A stretch of DNA of 64,000 nucleotides, taken from Pteria penguin (taxonomy: Eukaryota; Mollusca; Bivalvia; Pterioida; Pteriidae). Positions 26,701-41,700 of this stretch are shown here, in pieces. The translations under genes and the position numbers were made by a program. Each line of letters opens with the position of its first letter. The first letter of the stretch is position 1. The stretch is taken from contig CM068589.1 in the NCBI GenBank assembly GCA_035048485.1, positions 6,690,224-6,754,223 of the forward strand. Direction: 5' to 3'. The notes beneath the pieces are model-generated. The model saw nothing but the letters and a program-made list of their open reading frames with translations, was not told the DNA's origin and searched no databases.

Positions 26701-29700
26701 TTGCTTACTTGCCTGTCGTGTAGTTTACAACTCATCTTTGTCCTTGTTTTACATGGTATACAACATAAAGCGATATGTGGAAGTTGTCCGTTCAGTTTAC
26801 ATTGTCGTCAGTATTCTTGTCCTTTTGCTAGTTATATGGGATTTCAGTTGAAACGTCATATTCTCTTGCAGTTATTCGTTGTTTAATTAAAATAGTCAGG
26901 TGCTTTTGCATTTGTGAGTTGTCTAGTGGAAAAAATTTCACGAGGGTTTGCGGTTATCCATTGTTAAACGTTGAATGGTCAAACGTTTTGCAGATATCTA
27001 TTATTCAATATTGAATGGCCAGTATTTTTATAATCGTTCTGTATATGTGAAATTGGTCATTTGTTTTTACAGTTCTTCTTTTCAGATATACTACTGTTAA
27101 ATGCTTTTTTCATCATGAATAGTCGTTTGCTTTTACAGATGTCGGCCATGCTATTTTCTGATATCCTCGTGCTTTTTGCGATTGTTGCTCGCGCTATTTC
27201 GTAGTCTCTGTGGCATCTATTATTATCCTTGATCTTCATAATCCTCTTAATCTTGATTCCTTTCCGAACCACACATGTGACGGAATGTTGGCAGTTGTCT
27301 TCAGCAGGCATCCCCGATTGAAGTAGTTTATAATTAAACATTTCCGAATTTCCTCTGATTCCAAATCTGATAGTTCGTCAGTCAAGTGTGCTGAGGCGCT
27401 GTTTATCATTCTTTCTTCCATACCATTGTCGATTGTCATTAAATCAAAAACAATCATTCCTTCTTTGTTTTGGCGTCAGATGCGAAATAATGGACTTAAG
27501 TAGTTTTGGAAATGGTTACTATGGTGTATATATCTGTGTGTGTATGTGTGTGTGTGTAGGTGTGTGTGTGTGTGTGTGTGTGTTTGAACCTTACGTGAAA
27601 TTATCACGATATCCTTTGTCATTTTGTACGCCTCACCCCACAATATCAGTCGTCACTGTTTTTTTTTTCAAAGGTGCCTGAACCTTTACATTTGGGAATT
27701 CTTTGTCCCATTTGCATAATGCTAAAAGATAAAATTTAGGGAAAAATCAATGAAATTTCCATTGGGAAGGGTCTTTATAACGGGCCTGATTTGAATACTC
27801 CTACTACTACTACTACTACTACTACTACTAATAAACACTGGCCATGCATCCATACCGAAAGTGAGTTGCACTTTAACTGTTGTTGGTACATGTGCGATTC
27901 AATGAATAAGGTGGTGGGCCCAAATTTGGGAGATCTGGTGTTCGAATCCCGACAGAGTGTCATCCGGGTCTTTTTGTACCAGATGGTAATAAAGGAGGTC
28001 ACATGTCACGGTAGACATGGGCTTGTTAAGAACCTCACTTCGTAGGTGGGACAGATCAAAAGCCTTAAAAGTGCGACTCGCCAGGCTGGTGGCCCCACTA
28101 TACAGGTGAAATATTTCTTACGTGGCGTCAAACAGTACGCAATATCGGAAACCGCTAAATGCCGTCACGGTTTTCATTTAGTCATCTATCGAATCCATTG
28201 TTTTCGCTATGAGCATCTTTTATGTGGGCAGTATGTATGACGTCATAACGATGAAAGATGCGCACGTGTGCATTGGCGTTTGTTTAGATCTTCCATATCA
28301 TCAATCAACATACAAACTATAGTCGAGCTTTTGCCGGTGTTTGGTTCATGCTGTAGGAAATTAACAGATGTTTATGAAAATGCGAATGTATGGCGATATC
28401 ATTGCCTATCCTGTCCGTCTGTCCGTCGCTAAAATCAGCTGTCATCTACGTACGTGTATGCTTGGGACGTTTAGGAATTTTGTTGCCAGTACTTGATTTT
28501 TTGTGTGGAAGGAAGTACATGGTTCCTTGTATGGAAGGCATCTTTACATACTATTTTATACATTGTTTTATCAGTATATGCTTCATTTTGAGGAAAGCCA
28601 CTTTGTAGGCTAGTTTCGAGTTTGTTTTACTAATAGTTGGTTCAGTGTTGGAAGGTTTCTCCGTCGATCGGTATCTGTTATCACGGGGTCCCTTATCTCT
28701 CTCTCATCAATGGTACTTTCCTGTCTGCGCTATAAAACATTGGATCGACAACAAGGGCACGTGTCAAGATACATTGTCGATGGATGCTACATTCAGAAAG
28801 GGGCTATATCAGAGGAACAAATGATATGTCTATCGTTACTTTGTCGGACTAAAACATGGTGAAATTCTGGTCTTTGCTCGTTTATGTCATAGCGCTTGTG
28901 GTAAAATGGTCATCAACTTTTGTCTTTACAAACACAATAACGATACATAGCAGTTATCGGTTATACTCTTGCATGTTGGGGCGCTCTATCTAGTTTTATC
29001 GACTTTACAGAGAATATATTTTACATCACTTTTTCTAATTCACAAAACAAATGACTACATATATTTGGCATCCGAAAGTTGTTGACGTCTGTCATGTCAT
29101 ATGACGGGATGTATTAAATTTCATGGGTAATGGACTAATGCGACTCAGAGTCCGATGTTCTCGAAGAATTGATACAGTTGACCTCTATATGTTCATGTCC
29201 CTTGTTCCAGAGCACGTAGTTGGTCATGAACAAGAATTCATGAACACTCAGATGACCTTGTTCTGTGTACCTGCAACAGAAAGTTATTGATAGTGTACCC
29301 GTGATGTATGCCAAGTGGAGCTCCAGACGTCACACAGAAGTTTACGAGAGCTTAGCTTCAGAGTCAGCAATAAGGTGGGATTTTTTGTTGCGTAATGAGT
29401 GTCAGATGACGATTTCCACACACATAGATTGTTTTGTTTCTGTCGAGACATCATTCATTCATCGTAAGTTAATGCATATGGCTATTCAAAGGTCATGTGA
29501 CCTACTCATCGTATGTTGCTGGACATTCTCGGTCATATGACTGTTTCATCGTATGTTATTGGCTATTCTCGGTCATATGACTGATTCATTGTATGATATT
29601 GGCTATTATCGGTCATATGACCTTGTCATTGTATGTTATTGGCTATTCTCGGTCATATGACCGTTTCATCGTATGTTATTGGCTATTCTTGATCATATGA

Positions 29701-32700
29701 CTGTTTCATCGTATGTTATTGGCTATTCTCGGTCACATGACCTTGTCATCGTATGTTATTGGCTATTCTCGGTCATATGATCCTCTCATAATATGTTATT
29801 GGCCATTCTCGGTCACATGCGTCTCCCCGTGATACGTTGTTGTGTGTATCACGCTGTCATCAATTATTTGCTCCTTCCAGACACCAGGTGTCACCACTGG
29901 TTTCCAGGAATCCATGAATATCCACTGTGGTATAGTGTTGTGTCACAAGAGTCTCTGGCTACTTGCTCCTTCCAGACACCAGATGTCACCGCTGGTTTTG
30001 CTTCTGTACATAAACTACCGAAATAGTTGAAGTAGTTTTACTGTGGCACTCATAACATGTACCACACTGGGACATTCATGATCCTCTCAAACCAGAGGAT
30101 AAACAACGAACCACGGTGGACATTCATGGTCCTCTCAAACTAGAGGGTAAACACCGTACCACGGTGGACAGTCATGATCCACTTGACTGAGAGGGTAAAC
30201 AACGTACCATGGTGGACATTCATGATCCTCTTAAAGTAGAGGATAAACATCGTACCATAGTGGATATTCATGGTCCCCTTGAATCGGAATGTAAACAGCG
30301 TACCACGGTGGACATTCATGATCCTTTTAAGCCAGAGTGTAAACCCCGTTCCACGGTGGGCATTCATGGTCCTCTCAAACTACAGGGTAAACATCATACC
30401 ATGGTGGACATTCATGATCCCCTTGAATCGGAGTGTAAACAACGTACCACGGTGGACATTCATGATCCTATTAAGCCAGAGGGTAAATACCGTACCACGG
30501 TGGACATTCATGGTCCCCTTGACTCAGAGGGTAAACACCGTACCATGGTGGACATTCATGGTCCTCTCAAGTCAGATGATAAACATCGTACCACAGTGGA
30601 CGTTCATGGTCCCCTTTGACTCAGAGGGTAAGCAATGGAGCACGACGTACCGTTGTTAGACATTCACGATCCCGCAGAATCTGACGGCAGTCCAGGAGGA
30701 GGAGCAACATACCCTAACATGCTTTTACTTCGCGTCCACTTGGGACAAGTTCAAGTATATGATCAATATCTGTATTTCTGAAAGTTTACTCTTTTTGTTA
30801 GCTTAAACAGATACGAAATTTACGCAACAATATACCGTTTCCATAGTGATAATCTTGTGAATAAGAAAAGCCATCACTGTCAGAGGCAATGCAGAGCTTG
30901 TTTGCGTTTGATGTATTTGTTACTTATAGCCCTAGCACCTGTCTCTCTGTCGGAGAAGGTTACACCACACAACTGTGTGGTACATCAAGAGATCGGAGCT
31001 ACAAAGAGCAGGCGCTTAATGATAAAAGCGTCATCTCTCCTCTTCTCCGCCTTTCTTGTAGTTTCCGAAATTGGGCGTCAAACTATAATATCACCAACCG
31101 CCCCCCCCCCCCCCCCCCCCATATTTTAGTTTTACATGCAGTACTATTCCCTACGTCATACGATTTCAGTGTCTGGTGCCCTTTTCGTCCAAGGAGCCGA
31201 GTATTTACGTAGACCATTGGGTGGAAACACATGAGTCGGGTGCCAAATTATAATTCCGTTCTCCTTCTTTAACGTGCCACGCCTATCGTGACACGGGACC
31301 TCGGTTTTGACTGTCTCATCCGAAAGACAGAACACCGATGTACCCAGGGCGGGAGTTGAACCCAGGACCTCTCGATCACGAGCCGAGCACCTTATCCACT
31401 AGTCCACACCGGCTTTATCTGAAAGGAGCACTCTATGTTGAGTAACTGTTCAGAGCTACAAAGCTATAACCCCCCCCCCCCTTTTTTTTTTCTTTTATCC
31501 CTTGTCGTTTGTCTTTAAACCTTTGACGATACTAGATAAGAGTCGAGCATGGAGAGTAAGGAACTACAGAAGTCTGACCACAACTAATAAGAATACCACC
31601 CCTTTCCCCCTCTAGTTTCTCTACATAATCATCAATAGTTCACCTGACTTCACACCCTTCCGTAAACCTTGCACCGTCTACTACATCTTAGAATATGAAA
31701 AGCGTCCCGCAGAGACTGATTCACGTGTAAAGTAATTGGAGTTGAATTTCGCCGGGAATCTGAGGACTGAGGTAAGTTATTACACACCTATGTGACGAGA
31801 AATTTAAATGATATACATATCTAGATGTTTATCTCGTTAAAACTTGCATTAAGTGATGCATGCCCGTTTCACAGAACGCCCCGTTTATGCGCTGAATAAG
31901 GCTGCAGGTTTTGTTCAGCAGTGTGTGTATACAGTTTGTTGTGGTTTTCTCGAGACAGAATCTGGATGTGTGTTTTACCGGGACTGTACTTGTAATGCGT
32001 TTTACCGGGACTGTACCAGTAGTGTGTTTTACCGGGACTACCTGTCATGTACTCAGTGTTATTGCTATCTATTCAAAAAGTTGATAACATTCTGTTGGCT
32101 GAACTGTTATATCACAGCGAACGCAGTCGGTGTGTACATTAGTTAGAAGAAGAAGATATCTTCATTCTCCGTGTGTTACTGGCGCTGTGTATCGGAATGG
32201 ACCACCACCTGAGGGGTAGTCGTCCTACTGGTTGACCCTGAGAGGAGATCGTCCTACTCGTTGACCCTGAGAGGAAGTCGTCCTACTCGTTGACCCTGAG
32301 AGGAAGTCGTCCTACTGGTTGACCCTGAGAGGAAGTCGTCATACTCGTTGACCCTCTTCTTTATTGATTTGGGTGAAATAAACTTCCGATTTCGGTCTAT
32401 CTATCAGAGCAGTTGTCTCCTTGAGGCGCCATCTAGCGTTACCTGTCAGATATAGTAATATCCGAGTCTGGGTCCACAAACCGAGGCCTAGGTCACTGAT
32501 ACGTTTATTTGTGTTTCCTAGATTTCTGAACCTGCAGGGTGTTTAACAGATCACATCAGTGGGTGAACTCACGGTTTCGATCATCGAATCATTGATACGT
32601 TATCAGTGTATTTTCTACGTAGTGGTATCAAGATTGGTCGGATGTATTCGACATTACCACGGCTACGGTGTATAGCCAGCGTCCAGTCGACCTAGTATTC

Positions 32701-35700
32701 GACATTACCACGGCTACGGTGTATAGCCAGCGTCCAGTCGACCTAGTATTCGACATTACCACGGCTACGGTGTATAGCCAGCGTCCAGTCGACCTAGTAT
32801 TCGACATTACCACGGTGTGTAGCCAGCGTCCGAGCACCCCATTGGTACTTCTTTGTAGTACAGCCCTTTGTAAAGAGCCGTTGTTTATTGACGTATCACG
32901 GTTAATGCTAACTGCGAACTGAAGTGATATTTTATGGTTTTAATTGTAGTAAAGGTGATTTAACGATTCTTCCTAACCTTGACCGCCCCATCTGGTCAGC
33001 TGTGGTCTGTTGACACAAGATCTTGATTCAACAGAAACGTTTATAAGTACCGGTATCAAAACCTTCAAAATGAATACATGAAGTACGGGAGTGAAAATTA
33101 CGGATGCAGAACAGCTGTTGAAACTTACATGTACGTAGTGTGTTTGGAGAATTCAAATTTAAATATCTATGTAAATATGTTATTGGATCATAAACTTGTG
33201 TTCGGACTTTTAAATAGTCTATACATTACGCACACCTGAAGTATAGTGAACATATAGTGTATATAGCTCCCCAGTAGGACAGGTAAACTTTGGGGGTCAC
33301 CTGACTCGAGGTCTATTTATTGCTAGACGGAATTCCACATATTTATGTCATAATAGCTGTGGCTGTGATCGTCAGAAGTCTGCCTGCTGGAGTCGTTTGT
33401 GTTGTCGTTACATCTCGGACGATTTGATGAGAAGGAATTATTTATATGTGAAGAAGAACTGAGAGGGTTGCCGTCAGGTGTAAACAAAGCGATATGTCAG
33501 CGTGACGACTCGGACCAGTAGAGTTAATGAGTACAACACACGTTGTCTGTGTGATGTGTATCGTGACACTGTATGTTGTCGTTGACTGCCGTCCTTCTCT
33601 ACCATCCTAAGTAGCACAACACTGCACTTTCTGTGATAACTTAACTTAGTGGAAGGAACGTAGACGGACAAAACAATCCGGAATGTGACCCTGAGAAGGA
33701 AGTAAAACAACAACCTTTATGCCGGGTATCGGAGTCCGACCCTAGCTACGCTGTTACTCATCATGCGCTTTGATTACGTAACGACATTTTACGACATTTT
33801 TGAGAATTAACCATGTTTACTTAATATATACTGAAAGATTAATTTGGAGATGGATCTACTTCTTTTGACATATGTAAGACGACAGTGTCATAAATCAAGG
33901 CCCACTTCAGCGAATTTCTGAAGCACCCCGTGTTTATGTGAAGGGGATAGTATTGCATTTGTATGGAGTAACCGTACTTGATAATTAGAAATAAAAGTTA
34001 CCCACTGTTACCATGAATAGGAAGAAACGAAGCAGTACCAGTGGTACGTATCTATGTATAGATCACATGTAGGCGATGTGAAGGGGTGAATCCAGGGATG
34101 TTAGTTTGGGATTGACCTCGATTTCAGCAGTTACTTATACACAAACATATTGGCACTATGCAGGAATCGAACCCGTGTCGTCATAGTTTAAATATCACTC
34201 CAAGGTATATTTGCTTTTGGATGTATCGAATTTAGAGCGTTTTATAAGAATTGTTACAGGGCATTGAGGTGGGCGCGGATGGGTTAATAGAACGCGCAGG
34301 ATTTGATACAGGGTATTGAGGTGGGCAAGGATGGCTTAATGGAACGCGTGGGATTGAATACAGGGCATTAAGTTGGGCAAGGATGGCTTTATGGAACGCA
34401 CAGGATTATATACAGAGCATTAAGATGGGCAAGGATGGTTTCATGGAACGCGTAGAATTGGATACAGAGCGTTTGGATAGGTAAGGGTGGCTTAATGGGT
34501 TATATAGGATCGGATACAAGGCATTAAAGTAGGCAAAAATGGTGTGATGGGACGTGTAGGATTGGATACAGGGCATTATGATGGGCAAGGATGTCTGAAT
34601 GGGACGTAGGATGGAATACAGGGTATAAGGTGGACATGGGTGGCTTAATGGGACATGCAGGATTGGATACAGGGCACTAAGAGGGGTGAAGATGGCTTCA
34701 ATGGAACACATAGGATTGGATACATGATATTAAGATGGGCAATGATGGCTTAATGGGATTTGAAGGATTAAATACAGAGCAGTAAGTGGGACAAATATGG
34801 CTTAATGTTTTTTGTAAGATTGGATACAGGACATTAAGAGGGGCAAGGATGGCTTAATGGGGCATGCAGGATTGGATACAGGGTGTTAAGATGCACAAGG
34901 CTGACTTAATGGGATGTGTGACGGGAAGGTAGAGTGTACAGAGGACACATACAGGAGAAAGAGCTAGGTTTATTGTGGAGGTGAATGACGGTCCAGGACT
35001 AGAGGCTATGGGATGTGCATTGATTTTTTTTTCTGATCATTTTGACAGAGAAAATAACCAGATGAAGGATGAGGCGCGATAATAACCCTGAGTCCCAGGC
35101 CAGAATCTGTGATGGAATAAGAGTGTGAACACCGGGATGAAGGTTATGATTTACTACAGAAAGATGCCCTGTATCCATTCTTATAAAACGCTCTAAATTC
35201 GATACATCCAAAAGCAAATATACCTTGGAGTGATATTTAAACTATGACGACACGGGTTCGATTCCTGCATAGCGCCAATATGTTTGTGTTTAAGTACAGA
35301 AAGAGGATGAGGAGATGGGATCTTATGGATTTATTGGGGTATGCAGATTGCATGTTTGTATACAGGACTAACGGTGGAAAATTTTAAAGAAGTAACGATT
35401 CTAGGGGGTGTAGAAGTTCGAGGACTCTCTTAACATTCTTCTATACAATATAGTTGGATGTTTTGTCAAGAAAGGATAAATATAATATGTTTAGAGCGAG
35501 GCATGGAATACATTATAAGGAGGGGAATGTGATGGTATATGTACTTATCTGGATGATTATGCGGCAACGTCATGTTTGTAATATAAGGGCGGATCCAAGG
35601 GTGTATGCAGATCTTTGGTTTAGGTAATGACCGTAACAAGTGTAGGGGTAAGGTAGAGCATGGATGTAGAGGGGTCTTGGTTCACATGTTGATGACGCAG

Positions 35701-38700
35701 AGCGCCTTTAATTACATAGGATATATAGAGGGTACTCAGATTTGATGGATAGCTCTAAAGATAACATCAGAGCAGATCCCACTTTATCGAGTTTATGACA
35801 CCGCTATAAGTTGACATGGAGGGCGGATCCTGGAAATTCAGCGATAGTGTGTGTCTTGTTCTTACGGTGCAAAAGTGGGGATCCTTGATGTTATCTACCA
35901 AGACTTCAAAGTCGCCGCCAATCAAGCGGCTTTCTCAATTATATGCGCTCAGTGCTTGGTGAGGAACCATAACTACATATTGGTTTTGCACAAGGAGCAC
36001 GGCTGACTGCTTTTCTTTTCACAGAAATGCATTTTCAAATTCCAGACTGCAATTTATGTGACAGAGATGGCTTGTATATGTTCAGAACGTGCTCGGGAGC
36101 TGCACGTAGGTCGAGCGAAACAATAGAATAGCGCCCTCTGGATTATACAGTCTGGTAAACGGGAGACTACTTTGCAAAACCTCTTGTGTTACGTAATATG
36201 TTGCAGTCGAAGATTTATGTCTGAATATTAAAGTGAAATTTAAACAATATTAAAGATGGCGACGACATTAGCCAGTGTTATAGGCAGGTTCAATAGCATG
36301 TCCCACGAATACGTGTCATATTGATTACTTGTTATTCATCCGTTGTTGTGTCCCTAAGGTGAGAAGGTGAAACTTGTCAGTTTTTATCAATTGCTCTCTC
36401 CTTCCTTCCTTCTTTCCTAAATCTCTCCCTCCCCCTTTCTCTGATTGTCTTTTTCCCTTTCCATGTCTTTCCCAGTCTATCCCCAGCTTATCTATCCGTC
36501 TGTTTGTCTGTTTCTCTCTCTGCCTGTCGGACTGTATCTATCCCCCTTCCTCTCTCTGAGATGACGTTAAAGTGTAAATTATTCCCAGATATATCTCGTA
36601 CTCGGGCTGTCATGTCCGACAACTCTGACAGCATTTAAAAATGGATCTGATTTATACGCGTAACACCTTCTGAGAGATACATTTAATATCATGTACTCGC
36701 TCCCCTGGGCTTTGTAGGATGCCATGTACCTCTCTTTCGCTATCCAGATCGAGTACTGGCACTAAATATTTGTGGAGTAATATTAACTTGACGCGCGTGC
36801 AAGACATTCACACGCCCCTTTTCTCTTCATTATGTTATGCATTTTCACACATCTGCCATTGTTTCTTGACAAGGCTAAAAACTAATATGTGAAGGACAGG
36901 CTAGAATCTTCATATGTTTCGTATTATTGTTTACACTGCTCAGGTGGCTAAAATTAGAGAAGGAGGTCAAAGGGCAATGTAATAACATACTGGTGGAGCG
37001 ATGACTTCGTTTTTATATCGTGTTGAATCAGAAAGTACATTTGCATACTGTTTAAACAAAATATTCGTCATACCTCCAGCGTTATGAGCTTTTGTAATGT
37101 TTTGTGTTGTTATTTCATATTTTTTTAATTTCCGTATTTTCTACAGTAGGTTGGACCGGGATTTGTTTTGACAATTACAATCTCTCTAAGACTTTTCTCC
37201 ATACTTTTTTCTGGTTTTATATAATTGTATGTATCTATCGGTTTTCTTTACAATTACATCAGTTCCTAGTCAGCACCAGTTTCCTTTAGACAGTGCCTTT
37301 CCTTCATTCATTGTTGTCAAATCCCTCTCCCTTCCCTGTTCGATCTGCCTACTTTCACCCCAGTCAGTCGACTAGATATTGGACACCGGCCGTATGGAGT
37401 TCTGTCAGTGTTTACACAGTTTACGAGGCTGTGCTCCTTACAGATCTCCTATGTTAGGATACCTAGATTAAGTGTGAGTGTTCAGTCGAGTGTAAGTGAG
37501 GTAGATGAACGTAGCTCGAGAGTTTGAGAGCTGATAATTTTTCTGTAGAAGATCAGGGTTCGATTCCTGAATTGCGCCATCATGTTTAAGAGGTTGGCTG
37601 CCTCCTGCTTATATGAAAAGTTGTTGAAAGTGACTTAAAGCTCCCATCAGTAAACCACCCAACTAACTAACTGTCTGTAAAATGCATCTTCTTTCTTTAA
37701 TGTTTTCAACCCCTTCTCCATTAAAATGATCTTTACTGCCACTAGTCAATAAACACTGATTGGACATGGTCGCTATCGGTTTTCTTCTTTATGTCAGTCG
37801 TTCATATTTACTTGGAGAATTTACGATGTTAAATTCCCTACAGACTGCCTCTATAAAGTGCCCCTCTGATGTATCGTCTCAATTTGCCGTCATATGGACA
37901 AACTTTAGAGATATGATGCGGAATATCTATATACAGCCTGTATCAGAATCGGTTGATCCGAGGTCACGTGCCCCACCCTTGATAATAGACAGAAATAACA
38001 AGAGACTTGTAAAGTCATGGCTGTAGGAGGATCGTGAAAAACAACAGTGTAAAAGATGACAGGGGAAAGAAAGGGGAGCGCAGTATGAAATGTGCAGTGG
38101 ATATCAATTACGAATTACAATGGGTTGATAACAACTGAAAACTGATTGGTAGAAAGTGGTGAAATGACAAATGAAAGGAGGAAAATAACAGCAAAATGGG
38201 GAGGGGTGAACACACCAGTGATGTAAAGCTCACTGATATAGCTGGTAAAGTTCTTGATGGACATTGATGGAAACAAGTAAATAAAAGCATTCGACTAACA
38301 GGGGTATAGGTAGAACAGCTTAGTCTAGGGTGGAAGATTGGAAGAATAACGTGAAGTGGTGCTTGTAGAGGGTAGGAATAAAAGGGAGGTAGCTCGGGTG
38401 ATTTTCTCGCCATGACATTCGATCCCCATATCGTCTCATGGGAGGATAATAAGCCCTTTATATATTACATAATAGCCTTGTTTGTCAAACTGGAAGTCAA
38501 CATTCTTAGGCTCATTGTATGTTTACATTCAGAACTCCCCAGTGTTTACCTTGCTTCGTTCGAAACCTCCAGAGTGTTTACCTTTAAACGTTCGGAACAT
38601 TCCTGTATCCCATTTCTCTGCCGAATAGACAGGGTTGTGTGTGGCCATTTTAGCGCTTTTCCAGATATAGAAAAAGAATACAAACGTGCTAGTATATGTA

Positions 38701-41700
38701 TGGAAAGTTAAGTTAGATGCTACGTGGCATATATACACACTGGAGGACAGGTGTTTTGTTTTGATCGCTAGACGTTCTTATGTTGACCGGAGAAGCGATA
38801 TGTGCAGGTAATTCATTCTTTTGTATTCGTTTGTTGTAAAAATGTCAAGCTAGGAATTTGTAACCTTTGTGATGGTGGACATTGTTTAGTGTGGAATACG
38901 TCGTATTTTCCGGAGATACCTACCGACCTTCGACAAATACGTGTACATTGGAGGGCCGTCTACTGTCCCGTACATTGGCGGGCTGTCCCGTACATTGGCG
39001 GGCTGTCCACTGTCCCGTACATTGGCGGGTCGTCCACTGTCCTGTACATTGGCGGTCTGTCCACTGTCCCGTACATTGGCGGGCTGTCCACTGTCCCGTA
39101 CATTGGCGGACCGTCTACTGTCCCGTACATTGGCGGGCCATCCACTGTCCCGTACATTGGCAGGTTGTCCACTGTCCCGTACATTGGCGGGCTGTTCACT
39201 GTCCCGTACATTGGCCGTCCGTTTACTGTCCCATACATTGGCGGGCCGTCCACTGTCCCGTACATTGGCGGACTGTCCACTGTCCCATACATTGGCGGGC
39301 TGTCCACCGTCCCGTAAATTGGCGGGCCATCTACTGTCCCGTACATTGGCGGCCGTCCACAGTCCCGTACATTGGCAAGCCGTCTACTGCCCCGTACATT
39401 GGCGGGCCGTCTACTGTCCCAAGCATTAGCGGGCCGTCCACTGTCCCGTACACTGGCGGCCGTCTACTGTCCAGTACATTGCGGGCCGTCTACGGTCCCG
39501 GTACATTTGCGGGCCGTATTCTGTCCCAGTCATTGGCGGGCCGCCTACTGCCCCAAACATGATTCAAACCCAGACCTGACATAGATGAGAGACAGTAGGC
39601 AGTTACAGCGTAATATTCTATGTAGGACCTTGAATCCTTCACTGAGGAGAACGGTTGGTCATAAAGGTCCCTGGACCAAGACTTAACAGGGTGAGAAGTT
39701 GACCACAGTGACAAAGGTCCCTGGATCAAGACTTAACAGGGGTGAGAGGTTGACTACAAAAGTCCCTGGACCAAGACTTAGCAGGAGTGAGAGATTGACT
39801 ACCAAGGTCCCTGGACCAAGACTTAACCCTGGACCAAGACTTAACATGGGTGAGGGATTGACTACAAAGGTCCTTGGGCTAAGACTTAACATGGGTGAGA
39901 GATTGACTACAAAGGTCCCTGGACCAAGACTTAACAGGGTGAGAGATTGACTACAAAGGTCCCTGGACCAAGACTCAACAGGGCTTAGAGATTGACTACA
40001 AAGGTCCTTGGACCAAGACTCAACAGGAGTGAGAGATTGACTACAAAGGTCCCTGGACCAAGACTTAACATGGATGAGAGATTGACTACAAAGGTCCTTG
40101 GACCAAGACTTAACAGGAGTGAGAGATTGACTACAAAGGTCCTTGGGCTAAGACTTAAAAGGAGTGAGAGATTGACTACAAAGGTCCTTGGACCAAGACT
40201 TAACAGGAGTGAGAGATTGACTACAAAGGTCCTTGGACTAAGACTTAACAGGGGTGAGAGATTGACTACAAAGGCCCCTGGACCAAAACTTAATATGGGT
40301 GAGAGATTGACCACAAAGGTCCGTGGACCAGGACTTGGCAGAGGGCGAGGGTTTTTAGTGAGATCCGGCGCTGTCCATCCGTCTACGGATGTCACAATTG
40401 CTTCGGATGAATGTACGGAAAATATTGCATGCATTTACAATTTTATTTTTACCGGTGTTTGTTGTAAGATAGATATATATCATGAAGGTGTGATAGGGTG
40501 CTGGTGCCTGTGGAAGGAAGCCCAAGATAAACATGTCTGAGCACAACTTTTTGTTATTTAGTGAAATATTGCAATTTCCGAACTTTAACATTAAAACCAA
40601 ATCGTTTGGAGACGTAAATATTATTTAAGATTTTATCTTAATTTGAAAATTAGGATTGATACCATTGATCAGATCCCTTTCTCCCTGTTACTTGGAGAGA
40701 GCATCCAGATGTAGAAATCTGGATCCGCCCATTTTTATTAGAAAGCGGTTCGGAACGCATCAGAAATCCGGGGGCAGATAACTCGTGTTTTACCGTCTCA
40801 TCTACATAACCAGTGTGATACGAGCACGGCAAGCAAACGGTTTGTGTTTTTTTCCCTTATCGACTTTTCCTTTCTTGAGTACGGGAATTTGCAATATCAT
40901 TGAGTGGATGTGATGTTACTGCTTCAGGAATCGGGGTGGTGTATCGAGTGCATTGTGTGAGATATGTAGGGACATGATAATTATGAAGGGATTTAGGTTT
41001 AATGCAGGAATTTACGGCATGTGACAAGGTATAGTGGGCGTGTTATAGATCTCCTGTGTGTGTGAGAAGGTGTATTATTCTCGTAGAAAAGACTCTATAT
41101 TGAGATTTTAAAACACGTGTTGTTTTTTTCCCCACGTTTCTTGGGATTTATTTAGTGGATGGATTGATACTGGCGAACGGCAAGAATTGAAGTGTGAGGT
41201 CAACTTTTCATGAAATAGGAATAATCTGAATCTAAGTAATACTTTTATTGATAGGATTTAGTTTGTATATACATGAATTCACTTGTCAGTTTAAAGGTTC
41301 GAAGTTTATTATTTTTTGGAAAAATAATTTTTGAATTTGGATTTTAAAGATATCAAATATTGACGGAAGAAAATCTTGTGTGCTTGGTGGATCTTACATT
41401 GATTCATTGGTTTGTGCTACACGACAAATGGGAATGTTCCCATTGCTTTCTAAATACCCATTTCCGATTGAGTGTTACGCATACGAACTGATGTCGTAAA
41501 TAGGACATTATGCACTTCTTTATTACAGTTTTTTCGTCTATTGCAAAATTTCGTAACTTTTGATTTTAAGTTGTGCAAGTTTAAGTATTAACAATAAAGA
41601 AAAAGTGCAATATATTGCAGTGCGAAAATACATCGAAATTGATGTCTTGTGCACGATGTCCCGTCTCTGCCCCCACTTTTGACAGAATGGGGTCATTCTA

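Noticed and set aside
27057..27341. 94-codon minus-strand frame, Lys-rich
   Set aside because: AT-rich region, no domain, no splice context; expected by chance in 64 kb.
30209..30619. 136-codon frame with VDIHGPL repeats
   Set aside because: Looks protein-like, but the opposite strand and a second frame are open as well and the unit is a plain 48-bp tandem repeat.
36027..36131. Short frame [15 protein letters not shown]
   Set aside because: 35 codons, plausible acceptor upstream but no donor of suitable phase.
36256..36325. Possible first exon starting atggcgacgac
   Set aside because: Good start context, but the frame stops after 22 codons and the only donor (gttcaa) is weak and of incompatible phase.
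38882..39562. Overlapping frames (226, 171, 162 and minus 128 codons)
   Set aside because: 27-bp minisatellite; nine-codon period keeps several frames open.
39992..40540. 182-codon frame [12 protein letters not shown]
   Set aside because: 45-bp minisatellite; reverse strand also open.
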